DNA of 64,000 nucleotides, from positions 1 to 64,000 of the forward strand of contig NZ_QOKZ01000010.1 in the NCBI RefSeq assembly GCF_003697785.1, given 5' to 3'. Origin of the DNA: Paracoccus alkanivorans (GTDB lineage: Bacteria; Pseudomonadota; Alphaproteobacteria; Rhodobacterales; Rhodobacteraceae). How positions within the stretch are numbered: the first letter of the stretch is position 1; each line of letters opens with the position of its first letter. The position numbers and the translations under genes are program-made. Shown here one piece after another: positions 8,676-17,504 of the stretch. The notes under the pieces were generated by a model. The model was not told the DNA's origin. It did not search any database and saw only the letters and a list, made by a program, of their open reading frames with translations.

Positions 8676-9329
8676 ATGACCGATTTTGCCGCGCGCCGCA
8701 CCGTCATGGTGGATACTCAGGTTCGCCCCAACGATGTAACCAAGTTCCCGGTGATCGAGGCCATGCTGGCGATTCCCCGTGAGGAATTCGTGCCGGCGGC
8801 GCTTCGCGCGGTCGCCTATTCGGGCGAGAATCTTGCTGTCGGTGAAAACCGCGTCATGCTTGAACCGCGCACATTGGCTAAGCTGGTCGATGGATTGGAT
8901 ATCCAGCCCGGTGACCTCGCTCTCGATCTCGCCTGTGGCTATGGATATTCTGCGGCGGTCATGGCACGGATGGCCGAAGCCGTTGTCGCGATCGAGGATG
9001 ACGAGGCGATGGCTGTCGAGGCTGAGAAACGGCTTGCCGATGCCGGTGTGTTCAACGTCGCGACGCTTCATGGTGATCTGGATGCAGGGGCCCCAAAACA
9101 GGGACCCTATGATGTCATCCTGATCGAGGGGGCGGTCGAGGATGTGCCGTCAGCAATTCTGGATCAGCTGAAGGAGGGCGGACGAATTGGCGCCCTTTTC
9201 ATGGAGGGTTCGCTTGGCATCGCGCGAATCGGACATTGCCTGAACGGCCGGGTGAACTGGCGTTATGCTTTCAATGCGCATGCGCCGGTGCTCAAGGCCT
9301 TTACGAAGGAACGGGGATTCAGCTTGTGA
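8676..9329 (+). CDS. Divergent protein-L-isoaspartate O-methyltransferase family protein
   Basis: A 217-residue SAM-dependent methyltransferase of the PCMT family. The SAM-binding motif I reads [18 protein letters not shown] and a post-I acidic segment [10 protein letters not shown] follows. The N-terminal substrate region is altered: where true Pcm has a [11 protein letters not shown] stretch, this protein has [14 protein letters not shown]. It may therefore not repair isoaspartate, or may act on another substrate. A canonical pcm is present at 12830-13489. The gene overlaps the tolC-like gene (stop TGA inside GTGA), implying coupled translation with an outer-membrane efflux protein. Confidence 0.8.
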   Translation: MTDFAARRTVMVDTQVRPNDVTKFPVIEAMLAIPREEFVPAALRAVAYSGENLAVGENRVMLEPRTLAKLVDGLDIQPGDLALDLACGYGYSAAVMARMAEAVVAIEDDEAMAVEAEKRLADAGVFNVATLHGDLDAGAPKQGPYDVILIEGAVEDVPSAILDQLKEGGRIGALFMEGSLGIARIGHCLNGRVNWRYAFNAHAPVLKAFTKERGFSL

Positions 9330-10723
9330 GACATCTGATCAGCCTGAAACGCATGGCAGCCATTGCGGTGCTGTCGATCGGCACCGCATTGCCGGCAGGG
9401 GCGGAATCGCTGGCCGATGCCATGGTATCGGCCTATCGCCATTCTGCGCTCATGGAGCAGAACCGCGCGGTTCTGCGCGCCGCTGACGAGGATGTCGCCA
9501 GTGCCGTGGCCGAGCTTCGCCCGGTTCTGCAATGGATTGCCAGCCACCAGATCCAGAGAATCGAGGGTATAGGCGGGAGCACACGCTCCAGTTCGCTGGC
9601 CCTGCAGGCCGAGATACCGCTCTACGATTGGGGCCGGTCCCAACTGGCTATCGATTCGGCCAAGGAGCAGGTGCTGGCCACCCGCCAGGCTCTGGTCGGG
9701 GTGGAGCAGGATGTGCTGCTTTCGGCAACGCGGGCATTCTTCGATGTTCGTCAGGCGACAGAACAGGTTGCGTTGCAGGAGAACTCGGTCCGGGTGATCG
9801 GGGAAGAGCATCAGGCTGCGCAGGATCGCTTCGAAGTGGGTGAGATCACTGTCACCGACGTGGCGCAGGCAGAGGCGCAACTGGCGGCGTCGCGGGCGGC
9901 GCTGGCTGCTGCCGAGGGCGATCTGGAGGTAGCACAGGAAGGTTATCTGGCCGCAACCGGGAAAGAACCGGGGCAGCTTGATGCGCCCCCGCCCCTGCCC
10001 GAGCTGCCTGCCAGTCTGGATGCGGCCCGTTCCGTTGCGCAAAAGAATCACCCGGCGATCAAGCAGGCGCAGCGTTCCGCCGCGGCGGCAGAACTGGGCG
10101 TTGCGGCTGCTGCGGCCGAGCGTAATCCTACCCTGTCCGGCAATGTGACAGCGGGCGTAGGCCGCGACTTCGATCAGACAGCCCGAGACTATGATACGCG
10201 CTTGAGCGGATCGGTGGGGCTGGAACTGAGCCAGACGCTGTATTCCGGCGGGCGGTTGCCGGCCCAGCACCGCAAGGCGATGGCCGCGCGTGACGAGGCG
10301 CGGGCCCAACTGCTGGGCACCGCGCGTGACGTCAACCAGCAGGTCGGAACTGCCTGGGCGAATATCGATGTGGCGCGTGCGCAGATCGGCGCGATCGACG
10401 AGCAGATTTCGGCTGCGCAGCAAGCCTATGACGGGGTGCGTGAAGAAGCTCAACTCGGCGCTCGCACGACGCTTGACGTGCTGGATGCGGAACAGGCGCT
10501 GCTTGAGGCGCGGGCCGACAAGATTACGGCCGAGGCCAATCTGCAATTAGCACATTATCAACTTTTGGCCGCTATGGGTCTGCTTACGGTAGAAAACCTT
10601 AAGCTCGGGATCCCCACCTATGACCCATCCCAATATTACAACGCGGTGCGCGACGCGCCCTTTACCAGCAAACAGGGCGAAAGCCTGGATCGCGTATTGC
10701 GCGCCATCGGTCGCGGCAACTGA
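9326..10723 (+). CDS. tolC: TolC family outer membrane protein
   Basis: An outer-membrane channel for type I secretion or RND/ABC efflux. It is 465 residues long from the GTG at 9326, with a signal peptide ending LPAGA before ESLADAM; an ATG at 9353 would still leave a usable signal. Two outer-membrane-efflux repeats are evident, each with heptad-rich helices (for example [20 protein letters not shown] and [20 protein letters not shown]), the latter matching the repeat-ending TxxDVLxAxxxL pattern. It is coupled to the upstream methyltransferase. No adaptor or pump gene is adjacent, so it is probably shared by several systems. Confidence 0.9.
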   Translation: MRHLISLKRMAAIAVLSIGTALPAGAESLADAMVSAYRHSALMEQNRAVLRAADEDVASAVAELRPVLQWIASHQIQRIEGIGGSTRSSSLALQAEIPLYDWGRSQLAIDSAKEQVLATRQALVGVEQDVLLSATRAFFDVRQATEQVALQENSVRVIGEEHQAAQDRFEVGEITVTDVAQAEAQLAASRAALAAAEGDLEVAQEGYLAATGKEPGQLDAPPPLPELPASLDAARSVAQKNHPAIKQAQRSAAAAELGVAAAAAERNPTLSGNVTAGVGRDFDQTARDYDTRLSGSVGLELSQTLYSGGRLPAQHRKAMAARDEARAQLLGTARDVNQQVGTAWANIDVARAQIGAIDEQISAAQQAYDGVREEAQLGARTTLDVLDAEQALLEARADKITAEANLQLAHYQLLAAMGLLTVENLKLGIPTYDPSQYYNAVRDAPFTSKQGESLDRVLRAIGRGN

Positions 10724-10883
10724 CAATCCGGCCATGGGGCTGACCCATGGCTGAAGGACTGCTTCAATCCGAGGCATTTGACGGGCCGGGACTTGCTGTC
10801 GCAGGCGTTTGCTGTGCCGATGCTGCGCTGATCGGCAGCTTTATCCATCGCGAAATTGAGATACTCGAATGCCGAGGCCGGTC

Positions 10884-11570
10884 ATGAGATCGGCCAAACA
10901 GCAGAAGCTTGCCGCATTCCGGCGCAAGATCGTCGGTGATACTTCTGTCACTGCGATGGAGCGGTTTGATGGCAGTCCGAACGCCCATGCGGATGAGAAT
11001 GATCCTTCCGCTGGTTCTGCCTGGCTGGGCGCAAACACACAGGATCAGGGTGTGCTCCCTGGTGATGCGGCGCTGCCGATCGAATCCAGTGATCCGTATT
11101 ACGGTCATGTCACCGGCATTGCCGCTATGACGGAGGGCGCGCCGGATTCCAGCGAAAATATTGAAGAAATCGTTTCATCGCAAATCGATGAGAGCGAGAA
11201 CGCTCACCCGCCGGTTGCGGGTGTTGAGAACGACGCCACTGACACAGAAAAGGAAGATCAGATGCAGACGGCAAAACAGCTTACGCCACTCTCCGATAGC
11301 GGGATCGCAGAGAAGGTCGACCTGCGCGACGAAGCCCCGGCCAAGCCGGAAAGCGCACAGGACAAGGTGCAGGCGCTGACCTCCGGCGGGCTTGGATCGC
11401 TTTTCGGCCCCATCATCGAAGACGATGTAAAGGGAGTCCGAAGCCAGATTCGCGAAATGATCCAGGGTGAATTGCAGGGGGAGCTTGGCCAGCGCTTTTC
11501 CCGCAACCTGCGGATCGTCATCCGGCGCGAGATTGCCGCAGCGGTCGATGATCAGTTCGATCGCGTCTGA
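10884..11570 (+). CDS. Acidic protein of unknown function
   Basis: I do not recognise this 228-residue protein with certainty. A basic N-terminal stretch (KQQKLAAFRRKIV) leads into a long acidic, low-complexity region rich in Asp, Glu, Ser and Ala. A better ordered C-terminal block of about 60 residues (LGSLFGPIIEDDVKGVRSQI, then REMIQGELQGELGQRFSRNL) looks like charged helices. The layout of a disordered acidic middle and a short helical C-terminus recalls PopZ-like polar scaffold proteins, but no specific motif proves it. The ATG at 10884 has GAGG six bases upstream; one at 10869 is also possible. It follows tolC by about 160 bases. Confidence 0.6.
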   Translation: MRSAKQQKLAAFRRKIVGDTSVTAMERFDGSPNAHADENDPSAGSAWLGANTQDQGVLPGDAALPIESSDPYYGHVTGIAAMTEGAPDSSENIEEIVSSQIDESENAHPPVAGVENDATDTEKEDQMQTAKQLTPLSDSGIAEKVDLRDEAPAKPESAQDKVQALTSGGLGSLFGPIIEDDVKGVRSQIREMIQGELQGELGQRFSRNLRIVIRREIAAAVDDQFDRV

Positions 11571-11586
11571 AGCAGAAAAATCATCC

Positions 11587-11621
11587 GACCGGCCATCCCG
11601 GCAAGGGCCATATGGCCGGTC
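11587..11621 (-). terminator. Hairpin terminator between the convergent unknown gene and nlpD
   Basis: GACCGGCCAT (11587-11596) pairs with ATGGCCGGTC (11612-11621), 10 base pairs with a 15-base loop. Read on the minus strand it is followed within a few bases by TTTTT (11575-11579), so it is a fair intrinsic terminator for nlpD and may also serve the plus-strand gene ending at 11570. Confidence 0.6.
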
Positions 11622-11633
11622 ACCGGTTTGCGA

Positions 11634-12791
11634 TCAGCGCAGATATTCCTCGGGATCGACGCTTTCGAAGCCGCGGCGGACCTCGAAATGGACAACGCCG
11701 GAAGCTCCGGATTGGCCTATCGCCTGCCCGCTGCTGACACTATCGCCTTTGGCGACGCTCAGATCGTCCATCCCCGTGTAAACGGTCATCAGCCCGTCAT
11801 CATGGCGAACGACGACAATCGGCACGCCGCTTGTGTCACGGGTAACTGCGGCGACCGTTCCGGAGCCCGCTGCCTTTACATCGGTTCCGCTTGGTGCGGA
11901 AATATCGATGCCGTCATTCCTACCCTTTTCATAGACGCGGATGATCGAGCCTGAGGCAGGCATGCTAAAGCGCCCGCCGCTTGATGCCTCGGTGCGGGTT
12001 GCACCCAGATCCGGTGTTTCGGCCTCGGGGCCGGGTTCGGAAGCCGGAGCTGTCTCTTCATCCGGCAGGGGCTGAGCAGCCGACGGGGGGCGCGGCGTCG
12101 GGCTGCCGCTGCCCGGTGCGGTCGTGACTGCCGTGGGATTGGGAGCCGCTTGCCCCGCGACCGGAATCATCAGCCTTTGACCGACCCGCAGCGCCATATT
12201 GCTTGGCAGCCCGTTCCACGTGGCCAGATCCTGGACGGTGACTCCGTATTTCCGGGCAATCGACCATGCGGTTTCGCCCGAGGCGACCTGGTGCTGCCGT
12301 GGCTGCTGCCCGGCTGTTGCCGTTGGCTGGCTTTGCGCCTTTTCGCTATCCATGCCGGGGACATTGGGCTTGGCAACACCTTGCCCCGCGAAGGGATCGG
12401 TTACCTGTCCGGTGCTGCTGGAGATGCCGCCCGCGACCGGCGTTCCCCCCGCGACCCGGCGCGGCAATACCAGCACCGCTCCTCCGTGTAGGGTCCCGTT
12501 GGCGGGCAGCGCGTTATGGCGCGCCAGTTCCTCGGCGCTCAGCCCCAAGCGCGACGCGATGCTGGCCGGGGTGTCGCCGGATTGGGCCACGACCACCTGG
12601 TAATCGCTGAAGGTGATAAGCCCCCGGCTATCCGGTCTTGGACGCGGCGGCGCCTTTGCCGCGGCATCGGCGGTGTTGAGCGCGCCGGGAAACCAGCCGC
12701 GCAAATCGGGGTCAAAGCCATTGGGGCCGCAGGACGCAAGCAAGGCGATGGTTCCTGCCGCTCCGGCCAGAAGCCTGAAATTTACCCTCAT
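11634..12791 (-). CDS. nlpD: NlpD-type lipoprotein with two LysM domains and a degenerate M23 domain
   Basis: A 385-residue lipoprotein: the lipobox LLASC places the lipidated Cys at residue 21. Two LysM peptidoglycan-binding domains follow (near 63-110, VVVAQSGDTPASIASRLGLS; and near 165-215, HQVASGETAWSIARKYGV), then a Pro-rich linker and a C-terminal LytM/M23 domain (about 285-385). The zinc-site residues are largely lost: the usual HxGxD is NDGID and the usual HxH before FEVR is VVH. This matches NlpD/EnvC proteins that activate amidases during cell separation and do not cut peptidoglycan themselves. The start is the ATG at 12789-12791; it follows pcm by 38 bases in a surE-pcm-nlpD operon. 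Confidence 0.88.
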   Translation of the reverse strand: MRVNFRLLAGAAGTIALLASCGPNGFDPDLRGWFPGALNTADAAAKAPPRPRPDSRGLITFSDYQVVVAQSGDTPASIASRLGLSAEELARHNALPANGTLHGGAVLVLPRRVAGGTPVAGGISSSTGQVTDPFAGQGVAKPNVPGMDSEKAQSQPTATAGQQPRQHQVASGETAWSIARKYGVTVQDLATWNGLPSNMALRVGQRLMIPVAGQAAPNPTAVTTAPGSGSPTPRPPSAAQPLPDEETAPASEPGPEAETPDLGATRTEASSGGRFSMPASGSIIRVYEKGRNDGIDISAPSGTDVKAAGSGTVAAVTRDTSGVPIVVVRHDDGLMTVYTGMDDLSVAKGDSVSSGQAIGQSGASGVVHFEVRRGFESVDPEEYLR

Positions 12792-12829
12792 TCCGATATC
12801 CTCAACCTGTATGTTTGCCCGACCGGGGA

Positions 12830-13489
12830 TCATGTATGGCCCAATCCCTCGACCAGCGGCACGAACCTCACCTGCCGCAATTCGTCGTAATCGAACCCGG
12901 TTTCCGACCGAGTCACGCGGATAAGCGTCTGCACCGCGTCCGACTGCCCGACAGGCACCACCATGATACCGCCGATCTTGAGCTGTGCCAATAACGGACC
13001 GGGGGGATCCTCTGCAGCGGCGGTCACCAGGATACGGTCGAAAGGTGCCTGATCGGGCAAACCGCGAGAGCCGTCGGCAACCTGCGCGGTGATATTGGAC
13101 AGCCCGAGATGCTGGAAAATTGCCTCGGCCTCCTGCACCAGCCTGCGATGGCGGTCGACGGTATAGACGCGCCGGCACAGCCCGGCCAGCACTGCAGCCT
13201 GATAGCCCGAACCGGTGCCGACCTCCAGCACGGTATCGCGTGGTCCCGGATTGAGCGATTGCGTCATCAGCCCCACCACGGATGGCTGGCTGATCGTCTG
13301 GCCGCAGGGGATCGGCAACGGCGTATCCTCATAGGCGCGATCCGCGAACTGACCGCGAACGAAGATGCCGCGATCGATCCGCTCCATCGCCGCCAGGACA
13401 CGTGGATCGGTCACCCCGCGAGAGCGCAACTGGAAAAGAAAGCGCATCTTGCGTTCCGCCGGGCTGTCCTGATGATCCTCGTCGCTCAT
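12830..13489 (-). CDS. pcm: Protein-L-isoaspartate O-methyltransferase
   Basis: A repair enzyme that methylates isoaspartyl residues in aged proteins using SAM. The 219-residue product has the substrate loop [11 protein letters not shown] (about 59-69), motif [16 protein letters not shown] (about 88-102), the post-[11 protein letters not shown] and motif [12 protein letters not shown], all intact. The start overlaps the surE stop (ATGA). The order surE-pcm-nlpD matches the widely conserved stationary-phase survival cluster of proteobacteria. Confidence 0.94.
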   Translation of the reverse strand: MSDEDHQDSPAERKMRFLFQLRSRGVTDPRVLAAMERIDRGIFVRGQFADRAYEDTPLPIPCGQTISQPSVVGLMTQSLNPGPRDTVLEVGTGSGYQAAVLAGLCRRVYTVDRHRRLVQEAEAIFQHLGLSNITAQVADGSRGLPDQAPFDRILVTAAAEDPPGPLLAQLKIGGIMVVPVGQSDAVQTLIRVTRSETGFDYDELRQVRFVPLVEGLGHT

Positions 13490-14310
13490 CTCGTCGGATC
13501 GGCCTCCTGCTGCTGACGGTCCCGGTTCAATGCCTTCGAAAGCCGTTCAAGCGAGGCATGGCAGGTCAGATCGGCTCTCATCGGTGTCACCGATACGTAA
13601 CCGGCCATGTTCATTGCCACATCGCTGCCTTCGTTCGCCGGGGCCTGCTGCGATCCGCCTTTCGCCCACATGAAACGGCGCCCGTTCGGAGCGGTATAGG
13701 GCACCACGCTGAAACGCGAGTCCCTGCGTTTGCCCTGCGGGGCGACACGGATGCCGCGCACGCCGGAGGCGGGCTTCGCGGGGAAGTTCACATTGTAGAA
13801 CAGGCGGAAATCGTCGCTCGAATTCCAGTCGCCATGATCCAGAAGCTGGCGCACCACTGCCGCGCCATGACTGCGCGCAGCCTCGAAAGGATCGGCCAGC
13901 CCGGCGGTTTCCGGTCCCAGGTACTGTGACAGGGCGACGGCGGGCAATCCTTGCAGCGCCGCCTCCATCGCGCCGCCGATCGTGCCGGAATACATCGCAT
14001 TCTCGCCCGAATTATTACCACGGTTCACACCTGACAATACCAGGTCGGGCAGGGCGTCGACCATGACATCGGAGATCGCCGCCAGCACACAATCGGCAGG
14101 GCTGCCCTCGGTGGCATATCGGCGTTCTTCCAGCCGTGCGACCATGGTGGGATGCGAATAGCTGATGCAATGCGCCACGCCGGATTGCTCGAAAGCGGGG
14201 GCGACCGTCCAGACCTCACCCGAGGGGCCCGCGATTTCTGCCGCGATTTCGGCCAGCACCTCCAGCCCCGGAGCGTTGATCCCGTCGTCATTGGTGATGA
14301 GAATGCGCAT
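13486..14310 (-). CDS. surE: 5'/3'-nucleotidase SurE
   Basis: A metal-dependent nucleoside-monophosphate phosphatase of the cytoplasm. The product, 274 residues from the ATG at 14308-14310, opens with [15 protein letters not shown], the diagnostic N-terminus in which the Asp pair binds metal. [20 protein letters not shown] contributes the conserved Asn/Ser metal ligands and the SGT loop. A GTG start 30 bases earlier is possible, but the family begins at MRIL. First gene of the surE-pcm-nlpD operon. Confidence 0.95.
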   Translation of the reverse strand: MRILITNDDGINAPGLEVLAEIAAEIAGPSGEVWTVAPAFEQSGVAHCISYSHPTMVARLEERRYATEGSPADCVLAAISDVMVDALPDLVLSGVNRGNNSGENAMYSGTIGGAMEAALQGLPAVALSQYLGPETAGLADPFEAARSHGAAVVRQLLDHGDWNSSDDFRLFYNVNFPAKPASGVRGIRVAPQGKRRDSRFSVVPYTAPNGRRFMWAKGGSQQAPANEGSDVAMNMAGYVSVTPMRADLTCHASLERLSKALNRDRQQQEADPTR

Positions 14311-14456
14311 TGCGGTTCCGTTCACGCGCTGTTGTTTCACCTCTCTGCTTATCCCCGTGCCCGATTGGCTTCAACCCATTGGGTTCGTGCCGAAAGTGGT
14401 TTGACCTGATCGATCCGCCGTTGCATCCTGAGGTAACCGATCCGATAGCGCGTGAC

Positions 14457-15371
14457 ATGCAGATTTTTCTTCCCATTGCCGAGGTATCCGTCAACGCTTT
14501 CACCCTGGTCGGGCTTGGCGGCCTCGTCGGGCTTATGAGCGGGCTTTTCGGCGTAGGCGGCGGGTTCCTGATCACGCCGCTGCTGTTTTTTATCGGCATT
14601 CCTCCGGCCATCGCCGTGGCCACGGGTGCCAATCAGGTGGTTGCTTCGTCAGTCTCGGGCGTGCTGGCACATGTCAAGCGCAAGACCGTCGATTTCCGCA
14701 TGGGGGGTGTTCTGCTGGCCGGTGGTCTGGTCGGGTCATGGCTGGGCGTGTGGGTCTTTACGATCCTGCAGGAGGTCGGCCAGGTCGACCTGGTTGTGCA
14801 GCTTTGCTATGTGGTGTTCTTGGGCCTGATCGGCGCGATGATGTTGCAGGAGAGCATCCGCGCATTGCGGCGTTCGAAAAACCCCACTTATCGCAAGCGA
14901 TCGCACCAGCATATGTGGGTTCATCGCTGGCCCGCCAAGATGAAGTTCCGCGCCTCGGGCCTGTATATCAGCGTCATTCCCCCTCTGCTGGTCGGGGTGG
15001 CCGTCGGTGTGCTGGCCGCCATCATGGGGGTGGGCGGCGGCTTCATCATGGTGCCCGCGATGATTTACCTGCTCGGCGTGCCGACCAAGGTCGTCGTGGG
15101 CACCTCGCTGTTCCAGATCACCTTTGTCACCGCCTTCACGACGGTAATGCATGCGGTCAGCTACAATACGGTGGATATCATGCTGGCCGTGCTGCTGATC
15201 GTGGGCGGGGTGATCGGCGCGCAGATCGGCACCACCCTGGGCGCGCGCCTGAGGGCCGAACAGCTGCGTATCCTGCTGGCATTGCTGGTGCTCTTGGTGT
15301 GCGGCAAGCTGGCGCTGGATTTGTTCCTGCGCCCGGACGAGCTTTATTCGATCACCACGGAGGCGCGGTGA
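14457..15371 (+). CDS. TauE/SafE family membrane permease
   Basis: A 304-residue protein with about eight membrane helices in two homologous halves. Each half carries the glycine-rich family motif: SGLFGVGGGFLITPLLFF near the start and AIMGVGGGFIMVPAMIYLLG in the middle. TauE/SafE proteins are believed to move organosulfur anions, sulfite or small carboxylates out of or into the cell; the substrate here is unknown. The ATG at 14457 directly begins the membrane part. Its stop overlaps the start of the next gene by one base (TGATG), so the two are probably made together. Confidence 0.88.
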   Translation: MQIFLPIAEVSVNAFTLVGLGGLVGLMSGLFGVGGGFLITPLLFFIGIPPAIAVATGANQVVASSVSGVLAHVKRKTVDFRMGGVLLAGGLVGSWLGVWVFTILQEVGQVDLVVQLCYVVFLGLIGAMMLQESIRALRRSKNPTYRKRSHQHMWVHRWPAKMKFRASGLYISVIPPLLVGVAVGVLAAIMGVGGGFIMVPAMIYLLGVPTKVVVGTSLFQITFVTAFTTVMHAVSYNTVDIMLAVLLIVGGVIGAQIGTTLGARLRAEQLRILLALLVLLVCGKLALDLFLRPDELYSITTEAR

Positions 15372-16255
15372 TGCGGATGGCATTGTCAGCCCTTCTGGCG
15401 TTGTGGCTGGCCGGGCCTGCTGCGGCGCAGATATCCGAAGCACCGGCACCCGTTACCGAGTCCGACGAGGTCGTGCCGACATTTCCGGACCCGGCGCAGC
15501 GGCGGCGCGTGATCACTGCTATCGCCAGGAACAAGGAGCAACCGGCCGAGCAGGTCGTGGCCGGGCTGTCCAAGGATTCAGTCGCGATCACAGCGAGTTT
15601 CGACGGCTCCGAAATCCTGATCTATGGTGCGATAAAGCGGGAAACGCCGATCCCCCCCGGTCCGCCGCTGCAGGTTATCGTAACCGTCGAGGCGCCGTCG
15701 CGACCGCTGACGATCTGGCGCAAGGAGCGCAAGGCAGGCATCTGGATCAATACCGAAAAGGTCGAGATCGGTGCCGCGCCGGGGTTTTACGCCGTCGCGA
15801 CATCGGCACCGCTGGAGAGCATTCTGCAAGAGGAATGGGATCGCCGTTACCGGATTTCGCTGCCGCTGGCGCTAAGGGCCTATGCCGGGAAGCTCGCGGT
15901 TGAGGACGCCGTGCCCTTCACCGAGGCCTTGATCCGTCTGCGTCAGAACAATGGGCTTTACCGGCTGGCGGAGGGTGGCGTGAAACTGGTCGATCAGACC
16001 CTGTTCCGGGCGGATGTAAGCCTTCCCGCCAACTTGATCGAAGGCGACTACAAGACCCGCATCTTCTTGCTGCGCGACGGGCAGGTCATGGATGTCTATC
16101 GCGCACCCATCGAGGTTCGGAAAGTCGGGGTGGAGCGCTGGCTCTATCGTCTCGCCTTCGATCAGCCGCTTCTTTACGGGCTGATGTCGCTTGCAGTTGC
16201 GGTGATTGCGGGTTGGGGTGCGTCTGCCGTCTTTCGCAAACTGCGCCGCGCCTGA
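15371..16255 (+). CDS. TIGR02186-type exported membrane-anchored protein
   Basis: A 294-residue protein with a signal peptide (ending AGPAAAQ), a large extracytoplasmic domain and one C-terminal membrane helix (about 265-287, LLYGLMSLAVAVIAGWGASA). It fits the alphaproteobacterial family of unknown function TIGR02186, which I recall as regularly lying next to TauE/SafE genes; the family name is from memory. The domain contains ITASFDGSEILIYGAIKRET and IWRKERKAGIWINTEKVEIG, which look like beta-rich repeats. Coupled translation with the permease suggests an accessory subunit of that transporter. Confidence 0.82.
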   Translation: MRMALSALLALWLAGPAAAQISEAPAPVTESDEVVPTFPDPAQRRRVITAIARNKEQPAEQVVAGLSKDSVAITASFDGSEILIYGAIKRETPIPPGPPLQVIVTVEAPSRPLTIWRKERKAGIWINTEKVEIGAAPGFYAVATSAPLESILQEEWDRRYRISLPLALRAYAGKLAVEDAVPFTEALIRLRQNNGLYRLAEGGVKLVDQTLFRADVSLPANLIEGDYKTRIFLLRDGQVMDVYRAPIEVRKVGVERWLYRLAFDQPLLYGLMSLAVAVIAGWGASAVFRKLRRA

Positions 16256-16294
16256 GATTGCCACTGCCGACGGAGCGTTGCGTTGCAAAACGCA

Positions 16295-16322
16295 GCGGGC
16301 TCCGTGTTTCCACGGAGCCCGC
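16295..16322. terminator. Strong hairpin after the TIGR02186 gene
   Basis: GCGGGCTCCGTG (16295-16306) pairs perfectly with CACGGAGCCCGC (16311-16322), 12 base pairs with a 4-base TTTC loop, 40 bases past the stop. There is no long T-run. It lies between convergent genes and could act on both strands. Confidence 0.65.
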
Positions 16323-16337
16323 GCCCTCCCACGTCGC

Positions 16338-16366
16338 GGCCCGGTCCCCCTCCACTGGACCGGGCC
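16338..16366 (-). terminator. Hairpin downstream of malyl-CoA lyase
   Basis: GGCCCGGTCC (16338-16347) pairs with GGACCGGGCC (16357-16366), 10 base pairs with a 9-base loop, beginning 16 bases past the stop of the minus-strand malyl-CoA lyase gene. No T-run follows on that strand. Together with the hairpin at 16295-16322 it forms a two-hairpin boundary between convergent transcription units. Confidence 0.55.
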
Positions 16367-16382
16367 CGCTTGTGTTCCGCTA

Positions 16383-17339
16383 TTACTTCTGGATCAGTTC
16401 GGCCTGACGCACGATCACCTCGGCCTGCTTGATAGAGGCGATATCCACCAGCCGGCCCTTGTAAACCGTTGCGCCTGCGCCTGAACGCTTTGCTTCTTCC
16501 ATCGCGGCAAGGATCTCGCGTGCTTCGGTTACGGCCTCGTCGGACGGCGAAAAAACCTCGTTGGCGAGTGCGATCTGGCTGGGATGGATCGCCCATTTGC
16601 CGACCATCCCCAGGGTTGCCGAGCGCCGCGCCTGTGCCATGAAGCCTTCCTTGTCGCTGAAATCCCCGAAGGGACCGTCGACGGGCAGCACCCCATGCGT
16701 CCGGCATGCCGCCACGATCTTGGCCTGTGCCCAATGCCATGGATCGGACCAGTAGTTCTGACCCTCGCGATGCATGTAGTAATTTTCCTGCGTTCCGCCA
16801 ATCCCGGTCGTGGCCATACCCATCGAGGCCGCGAAATCGGCGGCGCCAAGACTCACGGCTTGCATACGGGGAGAAGCCGAAGCGATTTCTTCGACATGGC
16901 AGATGCCAGCCGCGCTTTCGATGATGACTTCGAAACCGAGGCGCTTTTCACGGCCCTTCGCGCGCTCGATCGCGGTCACGAGCGCATCGACCGCATAAAT
17001 GTCCGAGGCGTTGCCGACCTTCGGGATCATGATCAGGTCAAGGCGTTCGCTCGCCTGCTCCATCAGGTCCACCACGTCGCGATACCAATAGGGTGTGTCC
17101 AGCCCGTTGATTCGCACCGAAAGCGTCTTGTCGCCCCAATCGATATCCCCGATTGCCTGGATGGTTTGCTTGCGCGCGGCTTCCTTGTCGTCGGGAGCAA
17201 CCGAATCCTCGAGATCGATATTGATCACATCGGCATCGGACTTGGCCATCTTCTCGAACAGTGCCGCCCGTGAACCCGGGCCGAATAGCTGGCAACGGTT
17301 CAGGCGGGCAGGAGGCTGAGGCTGAAGGCGAAAGCTCAT
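16383..17339 (-). CDS. mcl1: L-malyl-CoA/beta-methylmalyl-CoA lyase
   Basis: Mcl1 cleaves (2R,3S)-beta-methylmalyl-CoA to glyoxylate and propionyl-CoA and L-malyl-CoA to glyoxylate and acetyl-CoA, steps of the ethylmalonyl-CoA pathway for acetate and C1 assimilation. The 318-residue protein starts MSFRLQPQPPARLNRCQLFG, very close to what I recall of Rhodobacter Mcl1. It is a CitE-like TIM barrel: the Mg/CoA-site residues appear in DVINIDLEDSVAPDDKEAAR, LIMIPKVGNA and EVIIESAAGICHV. The start is the ATG at 17337-17339; 13 upstream codons are unlikely to be used. It is transcribed alone, divergent from an aminotransferase gene. Confidence 0.92.
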   Translation of the reverse strand: MSFRLQPQPPARLNRCQLFGPGSRAALFEKMAKSDADVINIDLEDSVAPDDKEAARKQTIQAIGDIDWGDKTLSVRINGLDTPYWYRDVVDLMEQASERLDLIMIPKVGNASDIYAVDALVTAIERAKGREKRLGFEVIIESAAGICHVEEIASASPRMQAVSLGAADFAASMGMATTGIGGTQENYYMHREGQNYWSDPWHWAQAKIVAACRTHGVLPVDGPFGDFSDKEGFMAQARRSATLGMVGKWAIHPSQIALANEVFSPSDEAVTEAREILAAMEEAKRSGAGATVYKGRLVDIASIKQAEVIVRQAELIQK

Positions 17340-17504
17340 TGCGAATCCTTGTCGCTTGACGAAACGATGTTGCGTCACCGTTTAGCGTGACCTCTTGCGG
17401 GCTTCAAGCCGGATTTTTGCGTTGCAGCATGACGGGTCACCGGCTTGACGAAGCGCCGCTTTCGGCGCAGGACCAAGCTGAACAGCCGCAACGGAGGACG
17501 AGGG

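Noticed and set aside
11634..13178. A 514-residue form of NlpD
   Set aside because: The extra 129 residues overlap pcm and lack sense; the ATG at 12791 begins a standard lipoprotein signal.
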